A stretch of DNA of 64,000 bases from Halomonas sp. QHL1 (GTDB lineage Bacteria; Pseudomonadota; Gammaproteobacteria; Pseudomonadales; Halomonadaceae), in assembly GCF_001882345.1 (NCBI RefSeq), contig NZ_MINL01000001.1:2379705-2443704 (forward strand), given 5' to 3'. The stretch's first letter is position 1, and every line of letters starts with the position of its first letter. Both the position numbers and the translations under genes were made by a program. Shown piece by piece: positions 18,735 through 27,712 of the stretch. Below the pieces are notes generated by a model that was given only the letters and a program-made list of their open reading frames with translations, did not search any database and was not told where the DNA came from.

Positions 18735-20741
18735 TCACGGCATCATTTCAAGAGGAACCGGATAGACGTCGTCCCTTGGGTCACTGCCTTCGGCAAGTGA
18801 GACCCAGCGATCGACATCCTCGTTATAGCGCTGATAGTGGCGCAGCTTAATGCTCAGATTACGAATGAACCGCTCCTGAGAAAGACCATCCCAGCTCTTC
18901 CAGGTGGCTTCATCCAAATTGAGCACTTCACTCTGATAAGGCAGATCTTCCAGATACTCCCCCATCAGCCCCAGTTCGGCTAACTGAGTGGTTTCATTTT
19001 GCTGTAGCTGGTTGGGGTCGGTGCCCATGGCCGCAGCCACCGAACGCAAACGATCAAACATATCGGTGGGCGAGATCAGGCCTTGATTGGCGGCATCCAG
19101 AATCTGTGCCACCACGTCATTCAGGTCACTCAACTGAGATTTGGTCAGCAGCACCCGAACGTCCGTACTGGGGCGGTTCTGCTGCACCAAATCGCGGTCG
19201 CTGATCCAGGCTTGAAATACCGGCGGTGCTTTGCTGCCAGCTTGCTGCCCCAGGTAGGCCAGCTGCATGGCGTGGCCGATAAGATCCGCATCTTCCAGCA
19301 GCTGTTGTTGGTTTGGATCAACCTCATCAGGGTCAGGCTGTTGCGCATTCAAGGCACTGCCGATAGCCCCGTCGCCGATATAAGCAGCACGCACCTGAGA
19401 AGTGATCGCCTCGGCCAGGGCATCCACCTTGGCGCCGAATGCCTCCACATCCCCGGCTTCCACCGGGTAATACAGCGACGTATTGGTGCCGGCATAAGTG
19501 GAAAGGTTGGCGTATTGCGCCGCTGCCTTAGCATGGTCGTTGAAGCGCTCTCCACTCTCGGTTTCGAGATGTAGGGTATAAATCGCCACGCCCGGGTTGG
19601 CCGCTTCCAGGCGCACCTGATCGGCACTCAAGCCTGTCGAGGAGCGTTCATTATCGCCATCGATGGCGCTGGCATCGGTAATTAGTACGATATAGCGGGC
19701 ACCATATTGGCTCCATTCCACTTCATCGATTGCCTGCATCACCCCGGCGTAAGCATCTTCTTCGAACCCTGGCGTGGATACCGGGGCTTCATGGAGTTCG
19801 TCCATGCGCGCCATCAAGTCTTGCCTGCCTTGCACTTCCATCGGGTTGGCGTACATGCGACTGATGTATTCGAGCTCAGGTACTTTTTCCACGCTGTCGC
19901 GATAAGAGACCAGGCCGAACTTGACCTGCTCCTCCAGGTTTTCCGCCTCGATTCGATCAAGTATCTTGCTCACCGCCTCGCGGGTACGCTCGATATACGG
20001 GCCCATGGAAATCGTCGAGTCGATCACGAAGACAACACCGGCATTGAACTCACGCAATTGACTGGCTGGTGTGTCATCTTCAGTTTCAGGATCTGTTTCA
20101 GTGCCAGCAGGGTCAGGTTCGCCGGCCTTGCTTACTGACGCCACGTTCAGCAGCCGTGCGCGAAAGCCGGCTTCGGTGAATACCTCTTCGCCTTCGAGTA
20201 TCGGTAACAAATAGAACTGTTCTTGAAGATCGACAAAGTATTCAGGTTCCCGTGCCAGCACATTGGGCACCTCTTCCTCACGATCCAGGGCGGCGTGCAA
20301 AGGAACAACGCGACTGGAAGGCTCGAATTCATCGAGAATATCTTGAAGCGCGTCTCGTTCACGGAAGAACAACAGACGCTGGCGGTTAGCCGGATTAGTG
20401 AATGCCAACGTAAGTTGCATCTTCCACGCCACGCTACAATCCGCCGGCAGCCAGCCGCTGGTGGTGCCGTAGCTATCCGGCCCGACTTTCAACCATTCGC
20501 GCCCGTCCACCTCGCTGCGCTCATACACATAGAAACGAGTGAACGCAGGCTGCAATTCACCACTGCTTCCCACTGTCTCCGTTAGCTCGCACCCAGGCGT
20601 GGTCAGGACACGTTGATGTAAGGTTTGCTTGCCTTCCTGCAGTAAGGGGCGAGGCTCAGCCAGCGCTGCAGTGGCGCCCAGTCCCATAAAGGATAAAGCC
20701 ACAGACGAGACTACCCAGGTCGCGAGCGTGTTGCGCATCAT
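18735..20741 (-). CDS. Periplasmic VWA protein resembling the PpkA C-terminal half, no kinase
   Basis: This 668-residue secreted protein has a signal peptide ending near residue 28 (AALA-EP). Residues ~30-110 look like an SH3-type periplasmic region (GWLPADCSVAWKMQLTLAF). A VWA domain begins near 235 with the metal site VVFVIDSTISMGPYIERTR (DSTIS at 241-245) and continues with GLVSYRDS and YIVLITDASAIDG. This combination is the layout of the periplasmic part of the Thr kinase PpkA of type VI secretion, but there is no kinase domain or transmembrane anchor. It may be a sensor that lost or outsourced its kinase output. Start at 20741 or 20738 (ATGATG); it overlaps the preceding gene by 4 bp. 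Confidence 0.85.
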   Translation of the reverse strand: MMRNTLATWVVSSVALSFMGLGATAALAEPRPLLQEGKQTLHQRVLTTPGCELTETVGSSGELQPAFTRFYVYERSEVDGREWLKVGPDSYGTTSGWLPADCSVAWKMQLTLAFTNPANRQRLLFFRERDALQDILDEFEPSSRVVPLHAALDREEEVPNVLAREPEYFVDLQEQFYLLPILEGEEVFTEAGFRARLLNVASVSKAGEPDPAGTETDPETEDDTPASQLREFNAGVVFVIDSTISMGPYIERTREAVSKILDRIEAENLEEQVKFGLVSYRDSVEKVPELEYISRMYANPMEVQGRQDLMARMDELHEAPVSTPGFEEDAYAGVMQAIDEVEWSQYGARYIVLITDASAIDGDNERSSTGLSADQVRLEAANPGVAIYTLHLETESGERFNDHAKAAAQYANLSTYAGTNTSLYYPVEAGDVEAFGAKVDALAEAITSQVRAAYIGDGAIGSALNAQQPDPDEVDPNQQQLLEDADLIGHAMQLAYLGQQAGSKAPPVFQAWISDRDLVQQNRPSTDVRVLLTKSQLSDLNDVVAQILDAANQGLISPTDMFDRLRSVAAAMGTDPNQLQQNETTQLAELGLMGEYLEDLPYQSEVLNLDEATWKSWDGLSQERFIRNLSIKLRHYQRYNEDVDRWVSLAEGSDPRDDVYPVPLEMMP

Positions 20742-21877
20742 TCGCCCAGCTCCTCAAAACGTGCTTGTGCTTCGCTATTGTCAGGGTCGGTGTCCAATAC
20801 GATCTGGTACCAATAGCTGGCGGTTTCGGCATCGGCTGCGGTAAAGCAGGTACTCGCCTGGTGATAAGCGGGATCGTATTCGCGGGCATAGGCCAGCGCG
20901 ATAGTGGCATCGCCTGCGATAGCACGGTTGGCATAAAGCCGTCGCGCTATCCCACAGTGCTCTGCATCACGCGCAGCTTCGATCACCGACAGCAGCGCTT
21001 CGGGGGCAACATCAGCCTTGGAACATCCTTGCACGAACGCCAGTTCCTCCTGCTCTTCAAGGGCTGCAATCGAACAGACCGGGGCCGGACCAGCAGAAGA
21101 GGCGGCCACCTCTTCTTCTGAGGCTTCCTCGGTGCGGAGGTCAGCGTCTTCCTCTACTGGGCTTCCCTCCGCTTCGTTACTATCTTCTTCACTCTCTTCT
21201 TCCTCGACGTTTTCTTGTTCAACCGGATCGGCGCCCGCATTACCAGTGTTATTGCTGAACCAGTACCAAGCGCCGAAAGCCACGGCTGCCAGCAGCAAAA
21301 GCCCTAGCAATAGAAATAGCCATGGGCCGCGCTTACTCGCCTTACTGGCAGGCGCGGGCGGCACTTCCACTTCCGGCACCTGCGCAGGTTCGGGTCCAAC
21401 TTCGGGTTCGGCTTCTGGCTCAGGCTCCACTTTTAGTTCCGGTTCAGGCGTCGGTTCGGGCGCTTTTTCCGCAACCGGTGGTGAATGCAGGGCACTGCTA
21501 CCCCCTGCAGAAGGTGCCGAGCCCGCCGCACTGGAGGGCATCAAATCGCGTGAAAGCCGTATTACACCTTTGGCTTGCGTGCCTTGGGTATCCTGCAATG
21601 CCAGCAAATATTGGGTAGAGCCGGGAAGCTCCAACAGGGGATCAATAATAGTGCTGTCGAGTACTACCTGGAGACGCTGGTCATCGGTCTCCTCCAGGCT
21701 AGCCAATTCAAACGAGTGGGCCTTGGTACTCCACGTTTTTTCCGGATGCAGAAACTGTTGATCCTGGCTCTCTTGAATCGACAGTTGCAACGATGTGGTT
21801 TCCCCTTTCCACCCCTTGAGCAGTAAGCGGCCTTCACCCGGTGTTCCGGACTCCAGCGGACGCAGTTCAACCCGCAT
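20738..21877 (-). CDS. Single-pass membrane protein with acidic periplasmic region and TPR-like end
   Basis: This is a 379-residue protein not recognised as a known family. Residues 1-110 look like a cytoplasmic beta-rich domain (ELRPLESG...LLLKGWKGETTSLQLSIQ). A Pro/Glu linker (~136-178) leads to one transmembrane helix (184-207). A very acidic periplasmic linker (~218-262) follows, then ~110 residues containing two cysteine pairs and short Sel1/TPR-like helices (LAYAREYDPAYHQAS, ETASYWYQIVLDTDPDNSEA). The inside/outside linkers suggest it bridges the cytoplasmic Srf proteins to periplasmic partners. It overlaps srfC by 11 bp and the next gene by 4 bp. Confidence 0.8.
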   Translation of the reverse strand: MRVELRPLESGTPGEGRLLLKGWKGETTSLQLSIQESQDQQFLHPEKTWSTKAHSFELASLEETDDQRLQVVLDSTIIDPLLELPGSTQYLLALQDTQGTQAKGVIRLSRDLMPSSAAGSAPSAGGSSALHSPPVAEKAPEPTPEPELKVEPEPEAEPEVGPEPAQVPEVEVPPAPASKASKRGPWLFLLLGLLLLAAVAFGAWYWFSNNTGNAGADPVEQENVEEEESEEDSNEAEGSPVEEDADLRTEEASEEEVAASSAGPAPVCSIAALEEQEELAFVQGCSKADVAPEALLSVIEAARDAEHCGIARRLYANRAIAGDATIALAYAREYDPAYHQASTCFTAADAETASYWYQIVLDTDPDNSEAQARFEELGE

Positions 21878-24605
21878 GGGTCACCTCCCGCTGGCGAAAG
21901 GATGTCAGTACTGCGCCCAGGCGCTCATTCTGTTCCATGGTAATTTCCCGTCCGGCGGTGTGCCCTGCATTTTCCTGCGTCACGATACAAACCCCTGAAA
22001 GCCAATCGGCAAGATAAAGAACAGCTTGATTGACGGGTTGAGGCGCAAGACTGGGGAGCTCACCCGATAAAATCGGAGTGCTCGGCAAAAACAGCTTGTC
22101 CTTCTTGCCCGCCAGGCTGTTCGGCCGCTCGTCAATCGGCATTTCTTGATAGCCAAGCCAGGCAATAAAATCGCGCAGCACTAACTGGGCGGCCAATACT
22201 TGACGCTCCACCAGCTGGTCACGTTTGGCGCTACTTTGGGCGCGGCCCAGAAGTGCTTGATCTAGGCGTTGTTGCAGTGCCATGCGATTGGCTGCCGTGA
22301 TCAATTCATCTGTCAAGGACTCAACGACTGCCTTTTCCAGCCCCAGCAGTTGAAGCAAAGATTGGCGTCCGGGTATTTCACGTAAATGGGCGACCCATGC
22401 CTGAAAGACCTTGCGAGCAAAACGATGATCCGCTCCTTGTAACACCGGCTCGGTTTTAGCGGCCGGTGCGGTGGCGGTTTCATCGCCAAAGGGCATGCTA
22501 CTCGCGAAAGGATCATCGCTCAGGTTAAAACCGCTGTTGCAATAAAGACTATCGGCGCCCGCCGGTTCGTTATCTGCATCGCCTTCAGTCGCTGTTGCCT
22601 CGTCTTCTTCGCTGTCGCTCAAGTAAAGATCGCGTACCGTCTGCTGGGGAAGTTCCAGTTGGTGCTGCAGTTCACCCAGGGTTGCCAGGCGTTGTTGCAG
22701 GCTTTGCCACAACAGCTTGGCGGCCTCACGCTTTTTAGCCACTTCACCGCTGCCATCTGTGTGGTGAAGGGGCGCTAGGCGCTTTTCTACCAATGAGCTG
22801 AGTGTGTCCTTCAGCTGCTTTTCGATACTGGCCAGCTTGAATTCCAGGGTAGCGATACGGCCAAGATACTGACTGATACGCTTGATGCCGCCATCGTTAA
22901 GTGCCAGCATCGCCTCCCAGGCCTCGGCGGGCGCCTGCACATGCTTTTGCACACTGGCATGCTCGGCAAAGGTGGCTGCCATACGTTCAAGCGGCGCTTC
23001 GTAGTCGTCATTGATACCGAGTTCTTCGTTATCACGGCTATTCAGAAACGAAACGGGCAGGCGTGGCTTGCGTACCAGGAAGGTATTATTAAATGGCTGC
23101 CCTGGGGCCCATTGGCTCATCCAGTCGTACTGACCGAAACGCTCCAACAAGGTCATTTTGATCAACCCTTCCCAGCCTTCGCGCAGCTGGCTTTCCGTCA
23201 AGTTAAGCGCACCGTTGATGCGCTTATCGAACATGGTAAGCGTCCAGATCAACCCTGGCGCCTTGCCCACACGGTCTTGACTGGTCGGCCCTTGCGTCTT
23301 TTCAATCCAGCGTGTCAGTACCGGACCAACAGAGGTCACGTCACTCTGCTTATCCGAACTTGTACACACCACCAAGGCGTTCATCTCCTGGCTGTCGGTA
23401 TACCGTTCGAACAGGTACGCCACCTTGCCGCGCAATATCAATTGCGAAACGGGGTTGCCCCCTTGGCTACTCGCTTGACTGGCAGCTTCACTGACACTTT
23501 TAAGGCTTAGACGTCCGCGATAACCGGGGAAATCCAGCAGATCCACTTTTTCAACTTGAGGATCCTGTGTCGGCTCGATCAGCGGGAACGTGAGCTCGGC
23601 CGTCAACGCAGCCAGCTGAGCCACTGATACAGTAATGGCATTGCCGGGCGTGTCTTGCTCTACAGGTCGCACGTCCAGGCTGTGATCATCGACGCTGCCA
23701 AGGCGCTCGAGAATGTCCACATTCATGATGCTGTCGCGCTGGCTGTACCCGTCGCCTTCGGGCGTGACAAGACAAGTCAGCGGCGCATAAACGGTGGGGG
23801 CATTGCCAAGGCGGCGTAGGGTGGACGCCAGTTGCACATAAAGGCGAGTGAGCTCTTCTTGCTCGCCCCACAACAGAGAAAACAGTTCAGCGCGCTGTTC
23901 GCATGAGAGACGCGGCGCCAGCTTGAGAACCCGCGGCCAGTAGCGCGCTTCCAGCTTACTGATTGATTTCTTGAAGCTGCCAGTGAGGTAGTCCCATAAA
24001 GAGACCACGTCATCACCGCTTAGTCCTGGCTGTGTCTCTGCCGTAATGGCAACGCCTTCAAACGGTTTGAGAATACGCTCAATGCGGACTTCATCTAACT
24101 CATAGTGTAACTGTTCATGGTCGAAGTCGTTGAACCAGGCGTTGGCCAGTATCTTGGCAATCTCAACTTCACTGAACAGGCGTAGTTCAACAGGGGTATC
24201 CGCTGGCCCGCTGTTGGCCGTGCGGCTGAAGCGCGTCACCAACCCGGTGGCTTCTTTGCCCCCACCAACGGGGTTTACGTGCTCGATGAAATCAAGGCGC
24301 TTGCCACCGTAATTGGTTTCCAGCTTACCGTTTTGGCCTGCGGCCAGCGCCGAAATCAAGTAGGATTTCCCCGCTTGAGACAACCCGAAAAAGCCGATTG
24401 TCATCGGGGTACCCGCGGCACGCCCCAAGCTCGACGCCAGATTGCGCGCTTTGTGTAATTCCAGGATCAAATTGTCCGCTTCACTATCCAGGCGCGGGGC
24501 ATTGTTGCGAACGTCTTCGATCCACTCGATAGCCTGGCCGGCACCAGCGTGCACAGCGCCCCAGCCTTGGCCCAGTTGGTGTTGTTTATCCGTGAGGTTG
24601 CTCAT
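21867..24605 (-). CDS. srfC: SrfC family P-loop (GTPase-like) protein
   Basis: This 912-residue protein is cytoplasmic, with no signal peptide or membrane helix. The N-terminal region has a P-loop (GLSQAGKS at 74-81) in a dynamin-like context, and a switch-II type motif DLLDFPGYRGR lies near residue 355-360. A long helical C-terminal part (~590-900) contains coiled-coil stretches and an acidic insertion (DSEEDEATATEGDADNE). SrfC is the third gene of srfABC, first described among SsrB-regulated Salmonella factors; its biochemical role is not established. The GTPase-like core suggests a mechanochemical or switch function. Its start overlaps the srfB stop as ATGA. Confidence 0.92.
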   Translation of the reverse strand: MSNLTDKQHQLGQGWGAVHAGAGQAIEWIEDVRNNAPRLDSEADNLILELHKARNLASSLGRAAGTPMTIGFFGLSQAGKSYLISALAAGQNGKLETNYGGKRLDFIEHVNPVGGGKEATGLVTRFSRTANSGPADTPVELRLFSEVEIAKILANAWFNDFDHEQLHYELDEVRIERILKPFEGVAITAETQPGLSGDDVVSLWDYLTGSFKKSISKLEARYWPRVLKLAPRLSCEQRAELFSLLWGEQEELTRLYVQLASTLRRLGNAPTVYAPLTCLVTPEGDGYSQRDSIMNVDILERLGSVDDHSLDVRPVEQDTPGNAITVSVAQLAALTAELTFPLIEPTQDPQVEKVDLLDFPGYRGRLSLKSVSEAASQASSQGGNPVSQLILRGKVAYLFERYTDSQEMNALVVCTSSDKQSDVTSVGPVLTRWIEKTQGPTSQDRVGKAPGLIWTLTMFDKRINGALNLTESQLREGWEGLIKMTLLERFGQYDWMSQWAPGQPFNNTFLVRKPRLPVSFLNSRDNEELGINDDYEAPLERMAATFAEHASVQKHVQAPAEAWEAMLALNDGGIKRISQYLGRIATLEFKLASIEKQLKDTLSSLVEKRLAPLHHTDGSGEVAKKREAAKLLWQSLQQRLATLGELQHQLELPQQTVRDLYLSDSEEDEATATEGDADNEPAGADSLYCNSGFNLSDDPFASSMPFGDETATAPAAKTEPVLQGADHRFARKVFQAWVAHLREIPGRQSLLQLLGLEKAVVESLTDELITAANRMALQQRLDQALLGRAQSSAKRDQLVERQVLAAQLVLRDFIAWLGYQEMPIDERPNSLAGKKDKLFLPSTPILSGELPSLAPQPVNQAVLYLADWLSGVCIVTQENAGHTAGREITMEQNERLGAVLTSFRQREVTHAG

Positions 24606-27600
24606 TTGCGCTTCACGCTCCCACTGTCCAGCCAGTAATTGGAATCGCCCAGTCCCGCATCGATCATGGTATTGAGCTGAAGATTGACGTCTGCTTTGCC
24701 AAATGACTTGTTGGTGTTGTCACTGACGCGACTGACTTTCAGTTCATCACTGATCAAGCCGCCCTTGGTGTTGTTTTCGACCACCTTGAGTTCCACCTCG
24801 ACCACCGGCTGGCTGCCGTTTCCATCGCTTACTACCGCCTGCTTGTATTTCGTCTTGCCCGACTCGGTCAGTTCCAGGGTATAGAGTGGCGAGGCCACCC
24901 AACGCTCGGCATCCAACTGACGATACCCGATGCGCACAATGCCCCCGCGTACCTGCACCTTGGGCTCATCTTCTTCCGGCAGCTCAATCCCCGTGCCATT
25001 GTCATTGGCCTTGATGTCGCGATAGACCACGTCATCGCTTTTCATGACGTTGTTGTTGTCAATCGAGCCCAGATGACGAATCAACGAGTAAGGCTTCAGT
25101 GCTTGGGTACGGAAATAGAAGCTGGGCAAATCCAACTGATCGCATAGCAGACATAACATGGCACCGACTGCCGCGGTGCTTTTGGGATCGTCGATCTCGC
25201 CATTGCTATGGAAGGGGTACCAATTACCGGTGCGGTAATTCTGCATCGGTAAAATGCGCCCTGGAGGCAACGGCAACATCTTGCGCAAAAAGGCCTGAAT
25301 CCCCGGCAACCGTGAGGGACGGCCGGTCAGCAGCAACATATCGCAGCCGTACTGATGGATCACCTCGCATAGGGCGCCTAGTGTCTTGCCGATGTTGATA
25401 CCATCGCCCAAGAAGGCCCGATGTACCTGAGGCAGGTTGAAGGTGATCGGGATATCCATCAGTTCAAACGACGTGGTGCCATTAGTTTTCACTTCACGCC
25501 GCACGGCACCGTGCACATATTCTCTAACCGCGTCGCTGGCTGCGTGATCCCCCAGCAGCTCGCGATACGTGGCGGTAATAATGTGAGGGTTCTCCTCGCT
25601 TTCCTTTTCCTGAGGATCAAACCCCTCGTAGTAACTAAGAAGCTTCAACCCTAAAGGAGTGAAAACTTGTAAATTGAGCTGCTGGCGCAATACCTGATCC
25701 TGTGCGCTCAGGCTCTCTCCACCCAACAGGCGTGACATCATGGCATCCGGGGAGGACACGCCAGCTTGCTGCAGGGATTCTTCAAAACTTTTCAGCACGA
25801 AGGTCTGAATGACATCAAGCAGGATGTCATCCCCGGCAATACGAAAGCCATCACGGAAGCGCTGCTCGGGGACGATATGCACATTGCTGCTGTTACCGCC
25901 GCCTTCTCCACTTTCAACGCGGTAGTCGGTAATGACCAGGTCAGTCGTGCCCCCGCCGATATCGATACTGGCAAGCGTGATACGGTCACGCTGTTGCTTT
26001 TCTGGGCGCGCCAATGTGTCAAAAAACTCTTCAGGATGGCCGGCAAAATTCTCATTGATCTCGGTGTACAGATACACCAATTGGCCGCAAGTGGCTTCGT
26101 CCCACTCGACACGGATCTCTGGTAAAGGGGGTGACGGCGCGTCGGCGTCTTCCGGATCATAGGGGTCATCCTCGCCTTGATACCAGCCCATCCCCTGCCA
26201 GATCAGCCCCGCCGCCTCGCGCATGCGCTGATCCAGAATACTGCGCTCTGCCAGCGGCATGGCCGGGGGCACTGTCAGAATGATCGAGCGTAGGCGACGC
26301 GGTATATCCATATTGCCCTGACGGGAACGCTGGGCCGGGCTATTGATCTGCATCAATGCCTGAGCCAATACTTCCGAGAGCATGAAGGTCATCAAAGAAC
26401 TACGTGAATAGTGCGGTTTGAAGACGGGAAGATCATCGTCTTCATCATCACGCATGACGGCGTAGATCGCCTTGCCACGCTCATTGATCAGATTGGAGAA
26501 AGGCGCGGCCGTGGCAAAAGGTTCTTTGTCTGCCTTGACGTAGGCGCTATTGAAACGCCAACCATGCGTGTAGCGGCTTACGTCCCACAGATAGCGCTTG
26601 GGACTAGAGAGACCGGTAGACCCTTCGGTGCCCCGACGACGACTTGCAAGACGGTTGGCTTCCCCACCTACACGAGCAATCGTGGGCCATCGAAAAGCAT
26701 CATGTCGACCGCTCTTGACCGAGAGATGATCTTTACCAAAGAACGTCTGAGAAAACTCGACGCGGCTCTCAAAGGGCTCGGCATAGACGCATTCTGGGTC
26801 GACCAGGTCACGTAATTCCAGCACATAATTCTGTTTGAGACCTGAGCCTGATTGCGCATGGTGTTCAATCAAAATACCGCAGGTACGTGAGTTGCCCACA
26901 TCGAGGACAAGATCGACAGAAATCGGGGTTTTTTGACTAGCATCCTTACCCGCCAGACGAACCTCGGGTACTCGTACCTTGGGCTTTCGCTGCGTACGCT
27001 CAGCGGGAATCGGTTTCCACAACAGGCTGAGCAGGTTCAAATAATGTGCCTGTGGATGTAACGCCTTGATGTCGTCATCCAGCTCATTTTGATCCATTTC
27101 CGGATGACCTTCCCGGTATAGATCATTGAGCCATTCTTTTACCCATGCCAAGTCCATGAACCAGCCCATTTCATGGGGGGTCAAGGCAAGCTTGAACGTC
27201 TCTCCTGAGCGTACATCTTCTTCGTTAGGCGCCAGGTAAGCCGTGCCCTCGCGCTTGGGCATGCTACGGGTATCAAACGCCAGTGTCAGTCGATGGGTGT
27301 GACCATCAATATCCGGTGTATCCAGTTCCACCAGGCGCATGCGCGACCAGTTGCTGGGGCCTTCATCGAAACGATGCGGCGGCATGTGCCGGAAAAACGG
27401 TATCGGCACCCATTGACGATCCAGCAGCGCTAGGCTCGATTGCATATCCATATCGAGATACGGCTTACTCACCCGCTCGACCTTGTTGGGTTCGGGCTCA
27501 TAAAAAGTGGTGCCATCTTCTTCATTGGTGAGCAGGCGTACTAGGAGATCATCTGCTAACTTGGCAAACTCACCGCCGGTTTCCTTACGCGGGTCGAGCG

Positions 27601-27682
27601 TCAAGGCAAAATCTAGAAACTGGACACCGGTGTCGTTGACCAACGGGACAACGTCTTGGAACTGAGTGACTTCAGGCAACAT
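24602..27682 (-). CDS. srfB: SrfB family actin/Hsp70-like ATPase
   Basis: This 1026-residue cytoplasmic protein is full length for SrfB. It carries the phosphate loops of the actin/Hsp70 fold: LDVGNSRTCG (260-269) and SIDIGGGTTDLVI (572-584), plus an adenosine-type motif LLLTGRPSRLPG (783-794). The ~230 residues before the first loop are specific to the family. The fold implies ATP-driven conformational change or polymerisation, and it is always paired with SrfC in known srf loci. It lies 30 bp after srfA with ribosome site GAGAAGAG and overlaps srfC by 4 bp. Confidence 0.94.
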   Translation of the reverse strand: MLPEVTQFQDVVPLVNDTGVQFLDFALTLDPRKETGGEFAKLADDLLVRLLTNEEDGTTFYEPEPNKVERVSKPYLDMDMQSSLALLDRQWVPIPFFRHMPPHRFDEGPSNWSRMRLVELDTPDIDGHTHRLTLAFDTRSMPKREGTAYLAPNEEDVRSGETFKLALTPHEMGWFMDLAWVKEWLNDLYREGHPEMDQNELDDDIKALHPQAHYLNLLSLLWKPIPAERTQRKPKVRVPEVRLAGKDASQKTPISVDLVLDVGNSRTCGILIEHHAQSGSGLKQNYVLELRDLVDPECVYAEPFESRVEFSQTFFGKDHLSVKSGRHDAFRWPTIARVGGEANRLASRRRGTEGSTGLSSPKRYLWDVSRYTHGWRFNSAYVKADKEPFATAAPFSNLINERGKAIYAVMRDDEDDDLPVFKPHYSRSSLMTFMLSEVLAQALMQINSPAQRSRQGNMDIPRRLRSIILTVPPAMPLAERSILDQRMREAAGLIWQGMGWYQGEDDPYDPEDADAPSPPLPEIRVEWDEATCGQLVYLYTEINENFAGHPEEFFDTLARPEKQQRDRITLASIDIGGGTTDLVITDYRVESGEGGGNSSNVHIVPEQRFRDGFRIAGDDILLDVIQTFVLKSFEESLQQAGVSSPDAMMSRLLGGESLSAQDQVLRQQLNLQVFTPLGLKLLSYYEGFDPQEKESEENPHIITATYRELLGDHAASDAVREYVHGAVRREVKTNGTTSFELMDIPITFNLPQVHRAFLGDGINIGKTLGALCEVIHQYGCDMLLLTGRPSRLPGIQAFLRKMLPLPPGRILPMQNYRTGNWYPFHSNGEIDDPKSTAAVGAMLCLLCDQLDLPSFYFRTQALKPYSLIRHLGSIDNNNVMKSDDVVYRDIKANDNGTGIELPEEDEPKVQVRGGIVRIGYRQLDAERWVASPLYTLELTESGKTKYKQAVVSDGNGSQPVVEVELKVVENNTKGGLISDELKVSRVSDNTNKSFGKADVNLQLNTMIDAGLGDSNYWLDSGSVKRK

Positions 27683-27712
27683 TTCGCAACTCTTCTCTCA
27701 ACTATTCCGCAG

